16,629 nucleotides of DNA, taken from NCBI GenBank assembly GCA_025774735.1, contig JALGZU010000016.1, positions 1-16,629 on the forward strand, given 5' to 3'. Positions 9,307 to 16,629 of the stretch are shown here, piece after piece. The notes under the pieces were generated by a model that was not told where the DNA came from, ran no database searches, and was given only the letters and a program-made list of their open reading frames with translations. The DNA comes from a candidate division LCP-89 bacterium. GTDB taxonomy: Bacteria; Electryoneota; B3-LCP. Positions within the stretch are counted from its first letter, which is position 1. Each line of letters opens with the position of its first letter. The position numbers and the translations under genes are program-made.

Positions 9307-9783
9307 ATGAAAACTCGCAGGGATGCGCGTGAATGGGCGATGCAGGTGCTCTATGCGCTGGAGTTTTCCGGTCATTCACTGGAGCAGGTCACAGAGCAAC
9401 TTCATCCCCAGGACGCGCGCGAACCCCTTTTGAAATTTGCCCACGAGCTGGCCGACCGGACAGAACAGTTCCGGGAACCGCTCGATCAAGCCATCAAGGA
9501 ACATGCGGACAAGTGGGACCTGGAACGCATCGCCCTCCTCGACCGCATCATCCTGCGCATGGCGATTTGTGAGATTTTGCATTTCTCCGACATACCCCCC
9601 CGAGTCAGCATTAACGAAGCCATTGAGATCGCCAAGAAGTATTCGACCGAGAAGAGCGACAAGTTCATCAACGGCATTCTCGATGCGGTTCTGCACCAGC
9701 ATACCCTGGGGGGAGAGCACACCAGCAAGTCGAAAAAACACAAGAAGCAGTCTGAAGAGAAGGCGACGGATCGGAGTAGCTGA
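9307..9783 (+). CDS. nusB: Transcription antitermination factor NusB
   Basis: A 158-residue NusB, the all-helical factor that with NusE (S10) binds boxA RNA and supports rRNA antitermination. The N-terminal RRDAREWAMQVLYALEF is the RNA-binding helix. The core contains WDLERIALLDRIILRMAICEI, then IPPRVSINEAIEIAKKYS and KFINGILDAV, all diagnostic. After about residue 135 there is a lysine- and serine-rich tail (SKSKKHKKQSEE) not needed for the fold; similar disordered tails occur in other lineages. No strong ribosome-binding site precedes the ATG at 9307. The stop codon is immediately followed by the start of the metallophosphoesterase gene, which implies joint translation. Confidence 0.95.
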   Translation: MKTRRDAREWAMQVLYALEFSGHSLEQVTEQLHPQDAREPLLKFAHELADRTEQFREPLDQAIKEHADKWDLERIALLDRIILRMAICEILHFSDIPPRVSINEAIEIAKKYSTEKSDKFINGILDAVLHQHTLGGEHTSKSKKHKKQSEEKATDRSS

Positions 9784-10479
9784 TTGAAACTGGCATTTAT
9801 ATCCGACATCCACGGAAATCTCGAAGCACTGAACGTTGCTCTGGAGATCATCGAGGGTCAGGCGGTCGATGAGATCATCTGCCTGGGTGACGTCGTCGGC
9901 TACGGCGCCAATCCCTGTGAGTGCCTGGAACTGGTCCGGTTGAAAACGGATAAGATCATCCTGGGGAACCACGATGCCGCCGCGGTGGAAAAAACCGATC
10001 CCAACTATTTCAACGAGTTCGCCCGCGAGGCCGTTTTCTGGACGCAATCGGTGCTGTCCGAGGATCAGAAGACATTTTTGAAATCGCTGCCGCTGAGCCT
10101 CAAGATGGATGCCTTGCACCTGGTACACGGATCACCCGACGCCCCGGAACACTGGAATTATATCTTCTCACCCTACGACGCTATCAGGCAGTTCGCCCAT
10201 ATCGATGGGGACGTCTGCTTCGTGGGGCATTCGCACGTCTCGGGAGACTATTTCGAGGGTGATCCGGAGACGGGAAAGAGGGCCAAGCGCATCATCAACG
10301 TGGGCAGCGTAGGCCAGCCGCGGGATCACGACCCGCGTCTCTGCTTCGCCACCTATGAAACCGAATCTGATGAGGTAGAGTTCATTCGTGAGGAGTACGA
10401 CAGTGAGGTGGCCGCCGCCAAGATCCGCGCCGCCGGCTTGCCCGCTTTCCTGGCGGACCGCCTGGGGTGGGGAAGGTAG
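9784..10479 (+). CDS. Metallophosphoesterase (calcineurin-like, YfcE/MJ0936-type)
   Basis: A 231-residue cytoplasmic phosphoesterase with the full dinuclear metal motif set: SDIHGN (Asp8, His10), GDVVGYG (Asp36), GNHD (Asn62, His63), LVHGSP (His115) and GHSH (His149, His151). The NVGSVGQPRDHDPR segment near residues 175-188 is typical of the small phosphodiesterase subgroup (PF12850-like). Translation probably begins at TTG 9784, directly after the nusB stop, with GGAG at 9773-9776 giving normal spacing; no ATG is suitable, and the DIHG motif must be near the N-terminus. The physiological substrate of this subgroup is generally unknown. Linkage to nusB suggests co-expression, not a shared function. 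Confidence 0.92.
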   Translation: MKLAFISDIHGNLEALNVALEIIEGQAVDEIICLGDVVGYGANPCECLELVRLKTDKIILGNHDAAAVEKTDPNYFNEFAREAVFWTQSVLSEDQKTFLKSLPLSLKMDALHLVHGSPDAPEHWNYIFSPYDAIRQFAHIDGDVCFVGHSHVSGDYFEGDPETGKRAKRIINVGSVGQPRDHDPRLCFATYETESDEVEFIREEYDSEVAAAKIRAAGLPAFLADRLGWGR

Positions 10480-10486
10480 TAAAAAT

Positions 10487-10502
10487 AAGCCTCCATCGGC
10501 TT
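10487..10502 (+). promoter_or_regulatory. Short hairpin after the metallophosphoesterase gene
   Basis: AAGCC (10487-10491) pairs with GGCTT (10498-10502) around a six-base loop, eight bases after the stop codon. An A-run precedes it but no T-run follows, so it is only a weak candidate for a transcript end in the 93-base gap before secA. Confidence 0.2.
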
Positions 10503-10528
10503 CAGCCAATTCTCTGATAAAAGACTGG

Positions 10529-10571
10529 GCACAGGATTTTCCCATAGGGACCCTTAGTGGTAATCCTGTGC
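10529..10571 (+). promoter_or_regulatory. Perfect 10-bp inverted repeat abutting the secA start codon
   Basis: GCACAGGATT (10529-10538) and AATCCTGTGC (10562-10571) are exact reverse complements, with a 23-base loop; a G-U pair can extend the stem outward by one (10528 with 10572). A nested TCCC/GGGA stem (10540-10543 with 10547-10550) can form in the loop. The right arm ends one base before the ATG at 10573, and no Shine-Dalgarno sequence sits at normal spacing. The mRNA fold would occlude the start region; in DNA form it could be a repressor operator. Which applies cannot be told from sequence. Confidence 0.5.
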
Positions 10572-10572
10572 T

Positions 10573-13557
10573 ATGGTAGATGAATTAAAACCTATGCTCG
10601 ACGCACTCACTAAACTTTTCGGCAACAAATCCCAACGGCAGGTCCGACAGGTGCAGCCTGTCGTGGCGCAGATCAACGAGTACTTCGAGGAGTACGAATC
10701 GTTGACCGACGATCAACTGCGCGCCAAGACGGACGAATTCAAGTCCCGCCTGAACGATGGCGAGACCGTTGACGACCTCCTGCCCGAAGCTTTTGCCACG
10801 GTGAAATCCGCCTGCAAGCGGCTCCTGGGCAAATCCTGGGAAGCGGGGGGGATCAGGATCACCTGGGATATGGTGCCTTACGACGTACAGTTAATCGGGG
10901 GAATCGTCCTGCACCAGGGCCGCATCTCCGAAATGGCCACCGGCGAGGGCAAAACCCTGGTCGCCACCATGCCGCTCTATCTCAACGCGCTGGAGGGCAA
11001 GGGCGCTCACCTGGTCACTGTCAACGATTACTTGGCCCGCCGCGACAGCGAGTGGATGGGGGGTATTTACGAGATGCTGGGTATGACCGTGGGCATCAAC
11101 CTGGCGCACATGCCTTATGAGGATCGGTATAAAGCCTACCGCGCCGACATCACCTACGGCACCAACAACGAATTCGGCTTCGATTACCTGCGCGACAACA
11201 TGGCTCTGCACACTGACGGCGTGGTGCAACGGGGTCACCGCTACGCCATCGTCGACGAGGTGGACTCGGTCCTGATAGATGAAGCCCGGACGCCGCTGAT
11301 CATCTCCGGTCCGGTATCGCGCAGCACTCACAAGTTCGATGAACTCCGCGGGCACGTAGAGAAACTGGTCAAAAAACAGACCGATCTGGTCAACCGGCTG
11401 GTCGGCGAGGCGGAAAAGCTGCTCCAGGAGGAAACTTCCGACGCCGAGTACCAGGGCGGTGAGAAGATTCTCATGGCGCACCGCGGCGCGCCCAAGAACA
11501 AGCGCCTGCAGAAGATCCTCCAGGAGACCGGCACGATAAGACTGCGCGGCCGCATTGAGAACGATTACCTGCGCGACAAGCGTATGCCCGAGCTGGACGA
11601 GCAGCTTTACTTCGTCATCGATGAGCATCACCACACTATCGACCTGACCGAGATGGGCCGTGAAGACCTGGCCAGGTCAACCCGTTCGGACGCGGAGATG
11701 TTTATTTTGCCGGACATGGCCGAAGAGCACGTTCGCATCGACCAGATGGATATCGGCCCCGACCAGAAGCAGGAACTTCGGCAGAAGTCCGAGGATCTCT
11801 TCCTGGACCGCAGCGAACGCAACCACAACATCACACAGCTTCTGCGAGCGCACATGCTCTACGAACCGGACGTGGAGTACGTAGTGGAGGACGGCCAGCG
11901 GATCATCATCGTCGACGAGTTCACCGGCCGCCTGCAGTACGGGCGACGCTATTCTGATGGCCTGCACCAGGCGATTGAAGCCAAGGAAGGGGTGAAGATC
12001 GAGCGGGAAACCCAGACCATCGCCACGGTGACTCTGCAAAACTATTTTCGTCTCTACGACAAGCTCGCCGGGATGACCGGTACAGCCGAGACGGAGGAAC
12101 AGGAATTTTTCGATATTTACAAGTTGGACGTCGTGGTTGTGCCCACCAATGAGCAGGTCATCCGGGATGATTCGGATGACGTCATATACAAGACCAGGAA
12201 GGAGAAATACGACGCCGTCCTGGACGAGATCGAGGACTGTTACCACCGCCGCCAACCGACCCTTGTGGGTACCACCAACGTCGAAGTATCCGAAACGCTC
12301 TCGCGGCTGTTGAAGCGGCGCAAGATTCCGCACGAAGTCTTGAATGCCAAGCATCACCAGCGTGAAGCAGAGATCGTGGTCCGGGCGGGACAACCGGGAT
12401 CTGCAACCATCGCCACCAACATGGCCGGGCGGGGCACTGACATCAAGTTAGGTTCAGGAGTGGTTGAAGCGGGCGGATTGCAGATTATTGGCACCGAACG
12501 GCACGAATCGCGGCGCATAGACCGCCAGTTGCGTGGCCGTTCCGGCCGGCAGGGGGATCCTGGAGCGAGCCGGTTCTACCTGTCGCTCGAGGATGACCTC
12601 ATGCGCCTCTTCGGCTCGGAGAGGATTGCAGGCATCATGGACCGGCTGGGCGTTCAGGAGGGCGAAGTGATCACCCATCCCATGATCACGAAATCGATCG
12701 AAAAAGCTCAGAAACGGGTCGAAGCACAGAATTACGCCATCCGCAAGCACCTGCTGGAATACGACGACGTCATGAACCGACAGCGCGAGGTCATTTATGA
12801 CCGACGTCGTAGGGTTCTCTTCGGTGAGGAGATCGAAGACCTGGTTCTGGAAATAATGGAGGAGTGGATCCAGGTCATCTTCGACGCCAACAGCGAAGAG
12901 CATGTTCCCGTAACAGAATGGGACCTGGATACGCTGCACCGATCACTAGGCGGCGTATTACGGATATTTCAACCATTGGATTCGGAGGAATACGCATCAT
13001 TAGGGCGTGATGACCTGATCGAGAAAGTCAAGGAATTGGGCCGGGAGAGTTTTGAGAAACGCAAGGAAGAGATCGATTCTGATCTCCTCCCGAACTTTCT
13101 CGAGGGGACCATGCTTGCCTTCATCGACGAGGAGTGGAAAGATCACCTTTACGAAATGGACCGGCTGAAGGAGGGTGTCGGCCTGCGCGCTTACGGGCAG
13201 CGGGATCCGCTCGTGGAGTATAAGCGAGAGGGGTTTTCACTCTTCGAGGAGATGCTGGACCGCATCAACGAGAGGGCATTGAAGAGCATTTTCCAGAGTC
13301 GCATCCTTTCGACTGTCAAACCTTCCGAAAGTTTATCTCCTGAGCAGATGACCACCATGCATCGGCAGGCGGCGGGGATGGCATACGCACACGCTCAGGC
13401 GCCGCAGCAGGAAGAGCGTGCTCCGGCGCGCCAGGCGGCCGCAGTAGCGGAAGGTCCCGGAAAATCACAGCCCGTGAAGAAGGGTAAAGCTCCCGGACGC
13501 AACGAACCCTGCCCCTGCGGCAGCGGAAAGAAGTATAAACACTGTCATGGGCGCTGA
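10573..13557 (+). CDS. secA: Preprotein translocase ATPase SecA
   Basis: A 994-residue SecA, the cytoplasmic motor that drives preproteins through SecYEG; longer than E. coli SecA (901). Walker A is MATGEGKT (Gly124-Thr128), and Walker B is VDEVDS (Asp228-Asp231) followed by DEARTPLIISGP. Between there and the LTEMG segment (about residues 248-361) lies an insert of roughly 65-70 residues relative to E. coli, as known in Bacteroidota/Chlorobi-type SecA. NBD2 shows TNMAGRGTDIKLG and ESRRIDRQLRGRSGRQGDPG. The C-terminus carries a zinc-binding SEC-C motif: Cys980, Cys982, Cys991 and His992. The ATG at 10573 lacks a clear ribosome-binding site; Met8 (10594) is an alternative that would match the usual MLxxLxKxFG N-terminus better. 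Confidence 0.97.
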   Translation: MVDELKPMLDALTKLFGNKSQRQVRQVQPVVAQINEYFEEYESLTDDQLRAKTDEFKSRLNDGETVDDLLPEAFATVKSACKRLLGKSWEAGGIRITWDMVPYDVQLIGGIVLHQGRISEMATGEGKTLVATMPLYLNALEGKGAHLVTVNDYLARRDSEWMGGIYEMLGMTVGINLAHMPYEDRYKAYRADITYGTNNEFGFDYLRDNMALHTDGVVQRGHRYAIVDEVDSVLIDEARTPLIISGPVSRSTHKFDELRGHVEKLVKKQTDLVNRLVGEAEKLLQEETSDAEYQGGEKILMAHRGAPKNKRLQKILQETGTIRLRGRIENDYLRDKRMPELDEQLYFVIDEHHHTIDLTEMGREDLARSTRSDAEMFILPDMAEEHVRIDQMDIGPDQKQELRQKSEDLFLDRSERNHNITQLLRAHMLYEPDVEYVVEDGQRIIIVDEFTGRLQYGRRYSDGLHQAIEAKEGVKIERETQTIATVTLQNYFRLYDKLAGMTGTAETEEQEFFDIYKLDVVVVPTNEQVIRDDSDDVIYKTRKEKYDAVLDEIEDCYHRRQPTLVGTTNVEVSETLSRLLKRRKIPHEVLNAKHHQREAEIVVRAGQPGSATIATNMAGRGTDIKLGSGVVEAGGLQIIGTERHESRRIDRQLRGRSGRQGDPGASRFYLSLEDDLMRLFGSERIAGIMDRLGVQEGEVITHPMITKSIEKAQKRVEAQNYAIRKHLLEYDDVMNRQREVIYDRRRRVLFGEEIEDLVLEIMEEWIQVIFDANSEEHVPVTEWDLDTLHRSLGGVLRIFQPLDSEEYASLGRDDLIEKVKELGRESFEKRKEEIDSDLLPNFLEGTMLAFIDEEWKDHLYEMDRLKEGVGLRAYGQRDPLVEYKREGFSLFEEMLDRINERALKSIFQSRILSTVKPSESLSPEQMTTMHRQAAGMAYAHAQAPQQEERAPARQAAAVAEGPGKSQPVKKGKAPGRNEPCPCGSGKKYKHCHGR

Positions 13558-13649
13558 GGGGTAGAAAAAAGGGCCAAGATTACCAAAAAACTGTTTCATC
13601 GCGGCAAAATCTTTATTATATTATTTGAGGGGAACGATCCTGGGGGAGA
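13558..13649 (+). promoter_or_regulatory. AT-rich spacer with possible -10 element before the smg gene
   Basis: This gap changes abruptly from GC-rich coding sequence to an AT-rich patch at about 13580-13626. TATATT at 13617-13622 matches five of six bases of a sigma-70 -10 element, but no acceptable -35 hexamer lies 16-18 bases upstream. A Bacteroidota-type TAnnTTTG element is nearly present but off by one base. A new transcript may start here for smg-topA-xer. No terminator for secA was seen. Confidence 0.25.
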
Positions 13650-13676
13650 ATGGACATCGAAGCATTGCGAGGCCCC

Positions 13677-14159
13677 ATGTATAGCCGGATTATGGAAATA
13701 CTGGTTCTTCTGATGGGTGAGATCGGTGACAGAAACTGGCAAACCGATCAGATGGATCGCATGAGTGAAGATTTAGTCGAACAGGGTTATACGGAGCAGG
13801 AGATCAATACAGCCTTTTACTGGATGTACAACCGGTTCGGCTGGGAGAACAGCTCTCCACCTTACACCATCAGCGTTGACGATACGGCAGACACATCCCA
13901 TCGTGTGTTGCACGTCATGGAGAGAAAGTACTTAACTCCCGAAGCGTTTGGGTATATCTTGCAGCTCAGGCATTTACAGCTGATTTCCGCCAAAGATGTG
14001 GAAGAGATCATCGAACGCATGACGATCATGGACTTACAGGCTGCCAGCATTGAAGACATAAAAATAATCATTCAGACCATACTCTTCGAAGACGACGGCG
14101 TCGGGGAGGGATATTTCAAAGCTTTTGAACCCTCTCACAGAAGAGAAACTTTTCACTAA
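13677..14159 (+). CDS. smg: DUF494/Smg family protein
   Basis: A small protein of the DUF494 (Smg) family, 160 residues from the ATG at 13677. The family is often encoded next to topA or dprA, and its biochemical role is not established. The family-like N-terminus is MYSRIMEILVLLMGEIG; the C-terminal segment LQLISAKDVEEIIERM with IKIIIQTILF is the usual conserved end. I prefer 13677 because family members begin at this helix and GAGG lies four bases upstream. The in-frame ATG at 13650 would add nine residues, but its GGGGGAG lies only one base from the ATG, which is too close. The stop overlaps no other likely start; topA begins 26 bases later. Confidence 0.85.
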   Translation: MYSRIMEILVLLMGEIGDRNWQTDQMDRMSEDLVEQGYTEQEINTAFYWMYNRFGWENSSPPYTISVDDTADTSHRVLHVMERKYLTPEAFGYILQLRHLQLISAKDVEEIIERMTIMDLQAASIEDIKIIIQTILFEDDGVGEGYFKAFEPSHRRETFH

Positions 14160-14184
14160 AAATTACTTACCGATCATTACATCT

Positions 14185-16401
14185 ATGAACCTCGTTATCG
14201 TCGAATCCCCTTCAAAAGCTCGCACGATAAAGAAATTTCTCGGCCCCGATTTCGAAGTCACCGCCTCTTCCGGACACATCAAGGATCTGCCTCAGAAGGA
14301 TCTGGGTGTCGATGTTGAGAACAACTTTACACCCTCCTATCACTTCATTCCCAATAAGAAGAAGTTCATCGAATCGATCCGGAAGTTGGCGCGTCAAGCG
14401 GATCAGGTGTACATCGCCACCGATCCCGACCGGGAAGGCGAAGCCATCGCCGCCCACGTCGCCGAAGTCATCCGCGAGACACACTCCTCACCTCACCGAG
14501 CTCTCTTCTTCGAGATCACCCGCAACGCGGTTCAGCGTGCCATTACGTCTTCCGGCACAATCGATCAACGCAAGGTCGATGCCCAGATTGCCAGGCGGGT
14601 GGTGGACCGGCTGGTAGGCTACCAGGTCAGTCCCTTTATCTGGAAGACTGTTGCCAAAGGGCTCTCCGCCGGGCGCGTTCAATCTGTGGCTCTGCGGCTG
14701 GTATGCGAGCGGGAAACGGAAATCAACGGATTCGTGCCCCAGGAGTATTGGTCCATCCACGCGCTCTTCAGCGGGGCAGAAGTCGAGACCTTCTGGGCGG
14801 AGCTGGTGCGTTACCGTGACGAGAAGGTTGATCTTCCCGATAAATCCTCCGCGGATGCCGTAGAAGCAGCCACTAAGAAGGCTTCATTCGAGGTCTCCGC
14901 GTTTAAAAAGAACCAGACCAAGAGCAAACCTTACGCCCCCTATACGACCAGTACTCTTCAACAGGACGCCTCGCGTCGTTTAAGCTTCTCGTCAAAACGA
15001 ACGATGAGTCTGGCACAGAAACTCTACGAAGGAATTGAACTCGCTGATGGTGAGACGACCGGTCTGATCACTTACATGAGGACAGATTCCACCCGGGTGG
15101 CTTCCGAAGCGGTCAACTCGGCAAGGGGATACATCCGGAATCAGATCGGTGCAGATTTCCTACCGGAAAAGCCGAGATTATACTCACAAAAGAAGAAACG
15201 TACGCAGGACGCCCACGAGGCGATTCGACCCACCAACGTCGCCAGGACGCCTGGAGAGTTGAAGGGAGTTCTGGATAGCAGCCTTTGGAAGCTCTACGAT
15301 CTGATCTGGCGGCGCTTCGTCGCTTCGCAGATGGCGGATACCCTGAACGAGGTGACAACGGTGGAAATTGCCGGAGACGACCTCCTCTTCCGTGCCAAGG
15401 GACAGCAGCGCCTCTTCGACGGTTTTCAGAAAATTTACCCTCTGGACAACAGCGCCAACCAGCTCCTACCGACCCTCCCTGATGGGTTTGGGGTTGGCTT
15501 TCCAATGGTGTTGAAGGATGTCGATGGCAAACAGCATTTCACTCAGCCCCCGGCCCGGTTCACCGAAGCCACTCTGGTAAAGGCGCTGGATGAACTCGGC
15601 ATCGGCCGTCCCAGCACCTACGCCACCATCATCGGCACTTTGCTCGACCGCGATTATACCCGGAGCGAAAAGCGCAAACTGATTCCCACCAAATTGGGAG
15701 AAACCGTTAACCTGATTCTCGTCGAATTATTCCCCAAGATATTTGAAGTCGGCTTTACCGCCCGTATGGAGGAGCAGCTTGACCTGGTGGAAGAGGGCAC
15801 GCCCTGGGTGGACGTCATTGGAGAGTTCTATGAGCCGTTTTCGCGTACCCTGGTCGAGGCTGAAGAAAAGCGACGGGACATCAAGAAGAAGGTCGAAGAG
15901 GTCACCGAAGAAATCTGTGAAAAGTGCGGTCGCCACATGGTTATCAAGTGGGGCAGACGGGGGCGTTTCCTCGCCTGCAGCGGATTTCCGGAGTGCCGCA
16001 ACAGCAAATCACTGGAACCACCGCAGGAATCGGGAAAAAAATGTCCCAAGTGCGGACAGGATCTGCTCATCAAGGAGGGCAGATTCGGGCGTTTTCTGGG
16101 CTGCTCCAATTATCCCTCGTGTCGGCACGTAGAACCTGTAGGGACGGGGGTTGCGTGTCCCGAACCGGAGTGTGGGGGGGAGCTGGTTGAGAGATCCTCC
16201 AAGAAGGGCCGCTTCTACTCCTGCAGCCGTTATCCTGATTGTAAGTATCGTCTGAAGAGCAAGCCTGAGCCGATTCCCTGCGAGGAATGCGGACACCCCT
16301 TCATGACCCATACGGGTGGATCCGGTGATAGGGACCAGCTCGTCTGCCCAAAATGTAAATCGAAAATCAAGAAGGTGCCGGAATCTGAGAACGTCGTCTG
16401 A
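14185..16401 (+). CDS. topA: DNA topoisomerase I (type IA)
   Basis: A 738-residue type IA topoisomerase that relaxes negative supercoils through a 5'-phosphotyrosine intermediate. The Toprim domain begins with LVIVESPSKARTIKKFLG (Glu7) and has the metal-binding TDPDREGE (Asp80, Asp82, Glu84). The catalytic tyrosine is Tyr297 in GLITYMRTDSTR, with Arg299 next to it. AHEAIRPT and GIGRPSTYATI are further family signatures. The C-terminus holds four zinc-ribbon modules starting near Cys578, Cys620, Cys658 and Cys699; the first three have the GRFLxCSxxPxC form and the fourth is a divergent CxxC...CxxC unit. The ATG at 14185 starts exactly at the conserved N-terminus; an in-frame TTG at 14125 lies inside smg and is rejected. 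Confidence 0.97.
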   Translation: MNLVIVESPSKARTIKKFLGPDFEVTASSGHIKDLPQKDLGVDVENNFTPSYHFIPNKKKFIESIRKLARQADQVYIATDPDREGEAIAAHVAEVIRETHSSPHRALFFEITRNAVQRAITSSGTIDQRKVDAQIARRVVDRLVGYQVSPFIWKTVAKGLSAGRVQSVALRLVCERETEINGFVPQEYWSIHALFSGAEVETFWAELVRYRDEKVDLPDKSSADAVEAATKKASFEVSAFKKNQTKSKPYAPYTTSTLQQDASRRLSFSSKRTMSLAQKLYEGIELADGETTGLITYMRTDSTRVASEAVNSARGYIRNQIGADFLPEKPRLYSQKKKRTQDAHEAIRPTNVARTPGELKGVLDSSLWKLYDLIWRRFVASQMADTLNEVTTVEIAGDDLLFRAKGQQRLFDGFQKIYPLDNSANQLLPTLPDGFGVGFPMVLKDVDGKQHFTQPPARFTEATLVKALDELGIGRPSTYATIIGTLLDRDYTRSEKRKLIPTKLGETVNLILVELFPKIFEVGFTARMEEQLDLVEEGTPWVDVIGEFYEPFSRTLVEAEEKRRDIKKKVEEVTEEICEKCGRHMVIKWGRRGRFLACSGFPECRNSKSLEPPQESGKKCPKCGQDLLIKEGRFGRFLGCSNYPSCRHVEPVGTGVACPEPECGGELVERSSKKGRFYSCSRYPDCKYRLKSKPEPIPCEECGHPFMTHTGGSGDRDQLVCPKCKSKIKKVPESENVV

Positions 16402-16414
16402 GCGTATAACGGAT

Positions 16415-16629
16415 ATGAAGCGGCGGATCGATCAATTCTTAGCGTATCTTGAAAACGAACTGTCCTCATCGAGGCACACCGTTGCGGCATACCGCCACGA
16501 TTTAACTCAATATAGCGAATTCCTGGATGCTTCCGGACGTGCCGGCGTAATCAGCCCGAATTCGATTAAAGAGTTCGGCGCCTACTTACTGCGCACCGGC
16601 CTCTCCCGTAGCAGTGTTGAAAGAAAATT
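16415..16629 (+). CDS. xerC: Tyrosine recombinase XerC/XerD, N-terminal part (cut by window end)
   Basis: An open frame from the ATG at 16415 runs to the last base without a stop, giving 71 complete codons. The protein begins MKRRIDQFLAYLENELSSSR and continues with HTVAAYRHDLTQYSEFLD. This pattern (LSxxTVxAYxxDLxxFxxFL) is the SAM-like core-binding domain of XerC/XerD recombinases, which resolve chromosome dimers at dif. The catalytic domain lies beyond the window, so XerC versus XerD, or a phage-type integrase, cannot be decided. The position just after topA (13-base gap) matches the topA-(trmFO)-xerC arrangement of many bacteria and favours the housekeeping recombinase. Confidence 0.85.
   Translation, partial: MKRRIDQFLAYLENELSSSRHTVAAYRHDLTQYSEFLDASGRAGVISPNSIKEFGAYLLRTGLSRSSVERK

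Noticed and set aside
9376..10128. 250-codon open frame on the - strand across nusB and the metallophosphoesterase
   Set aside because: Antisense to two well supported genes, no family motif and no ribosome-binding site of note.
11677..12393. 238-codon open frame on the - strand inside secA
   Set aside because: Antisense to conserved SecA domains with no recognisable protein features.
14125..14184. Upstream in-frame TTG start for topA
   Set aside because: It would overlap smg and add 20 residues before the conserved N-terminus MNLVIVESPSKA, so the ATG at 14185 is preferred.

Overview
The window is a 16.6 kb stretch of a bacterial chromosome. It is moderately GC-rich by eye and every supported gene is on the + strand. 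No mobile element, CRISPR array, rRNA or tRNA gene was seen. SecA has a long insert between nucleotide-binding domain 1 and the following region. That insert, the SEC-C tail and the smg-topA-xer order resemble Bacteroidota/Chlorobi-type and related uncultured lineages of the FCB superphylum. This placement is an inference from gene content, not a phylogeny.

Left part (1-7078): a catabolic cluster for short-chain acyl-CoA or acetoacetate/butyrate metabolism. It starts with the 3' end of an AtoE-type short-chain fatty acid transporter. Then come the two subunits of a 3-oxoacid CoA-transferase, an acyl-CoA dehydrogenase, a metallo-beta-lactamase-fold hydrolase, an acetyl-CoA acetyltransferase, a 3-hydroxyacyl-CoA dehydrogenase and a second acyl-CoA dehydrogenase. 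Together they can take up a short-chain acid, activate it by CoA transfer, and oxidise (or, run backwards, form) a C4 acyl-CoA via crotonyl-, 3-hydroxybutyryl- and acetoacetyl-CoA. The enoyl-CoA hydratase and the electron-transfer flavoprotein needed to complete the route are not in the window.

Middle part (7122-10479): a class I/II PLP aminotransferase, a branched-chain amino acid aminotransferase (IlvE type, fold IV), transcription factor NusB, and a small metallophosphoesterase whose TTG start directly follows the nusB stop codon.

Right part (10480-16629): core housekeeping genes. These are secA (with a perfect 10-bp inverted repeat ending one base before its start codon), the DUF494/Smg gene, topA with four C-terminal zinc ribbons, and the first 71 codons of a XerC/XerD-type tyrosine recombinase cut by the window edge.

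No previously undescribed system is evident. The items most worth a second look are the leader hairpins before secA and ilvE, the hairpin/direct-repeat patch at 7077-7106, and the uncharacterised MBL hydrolase embedded in the acyl-CoA cluster.
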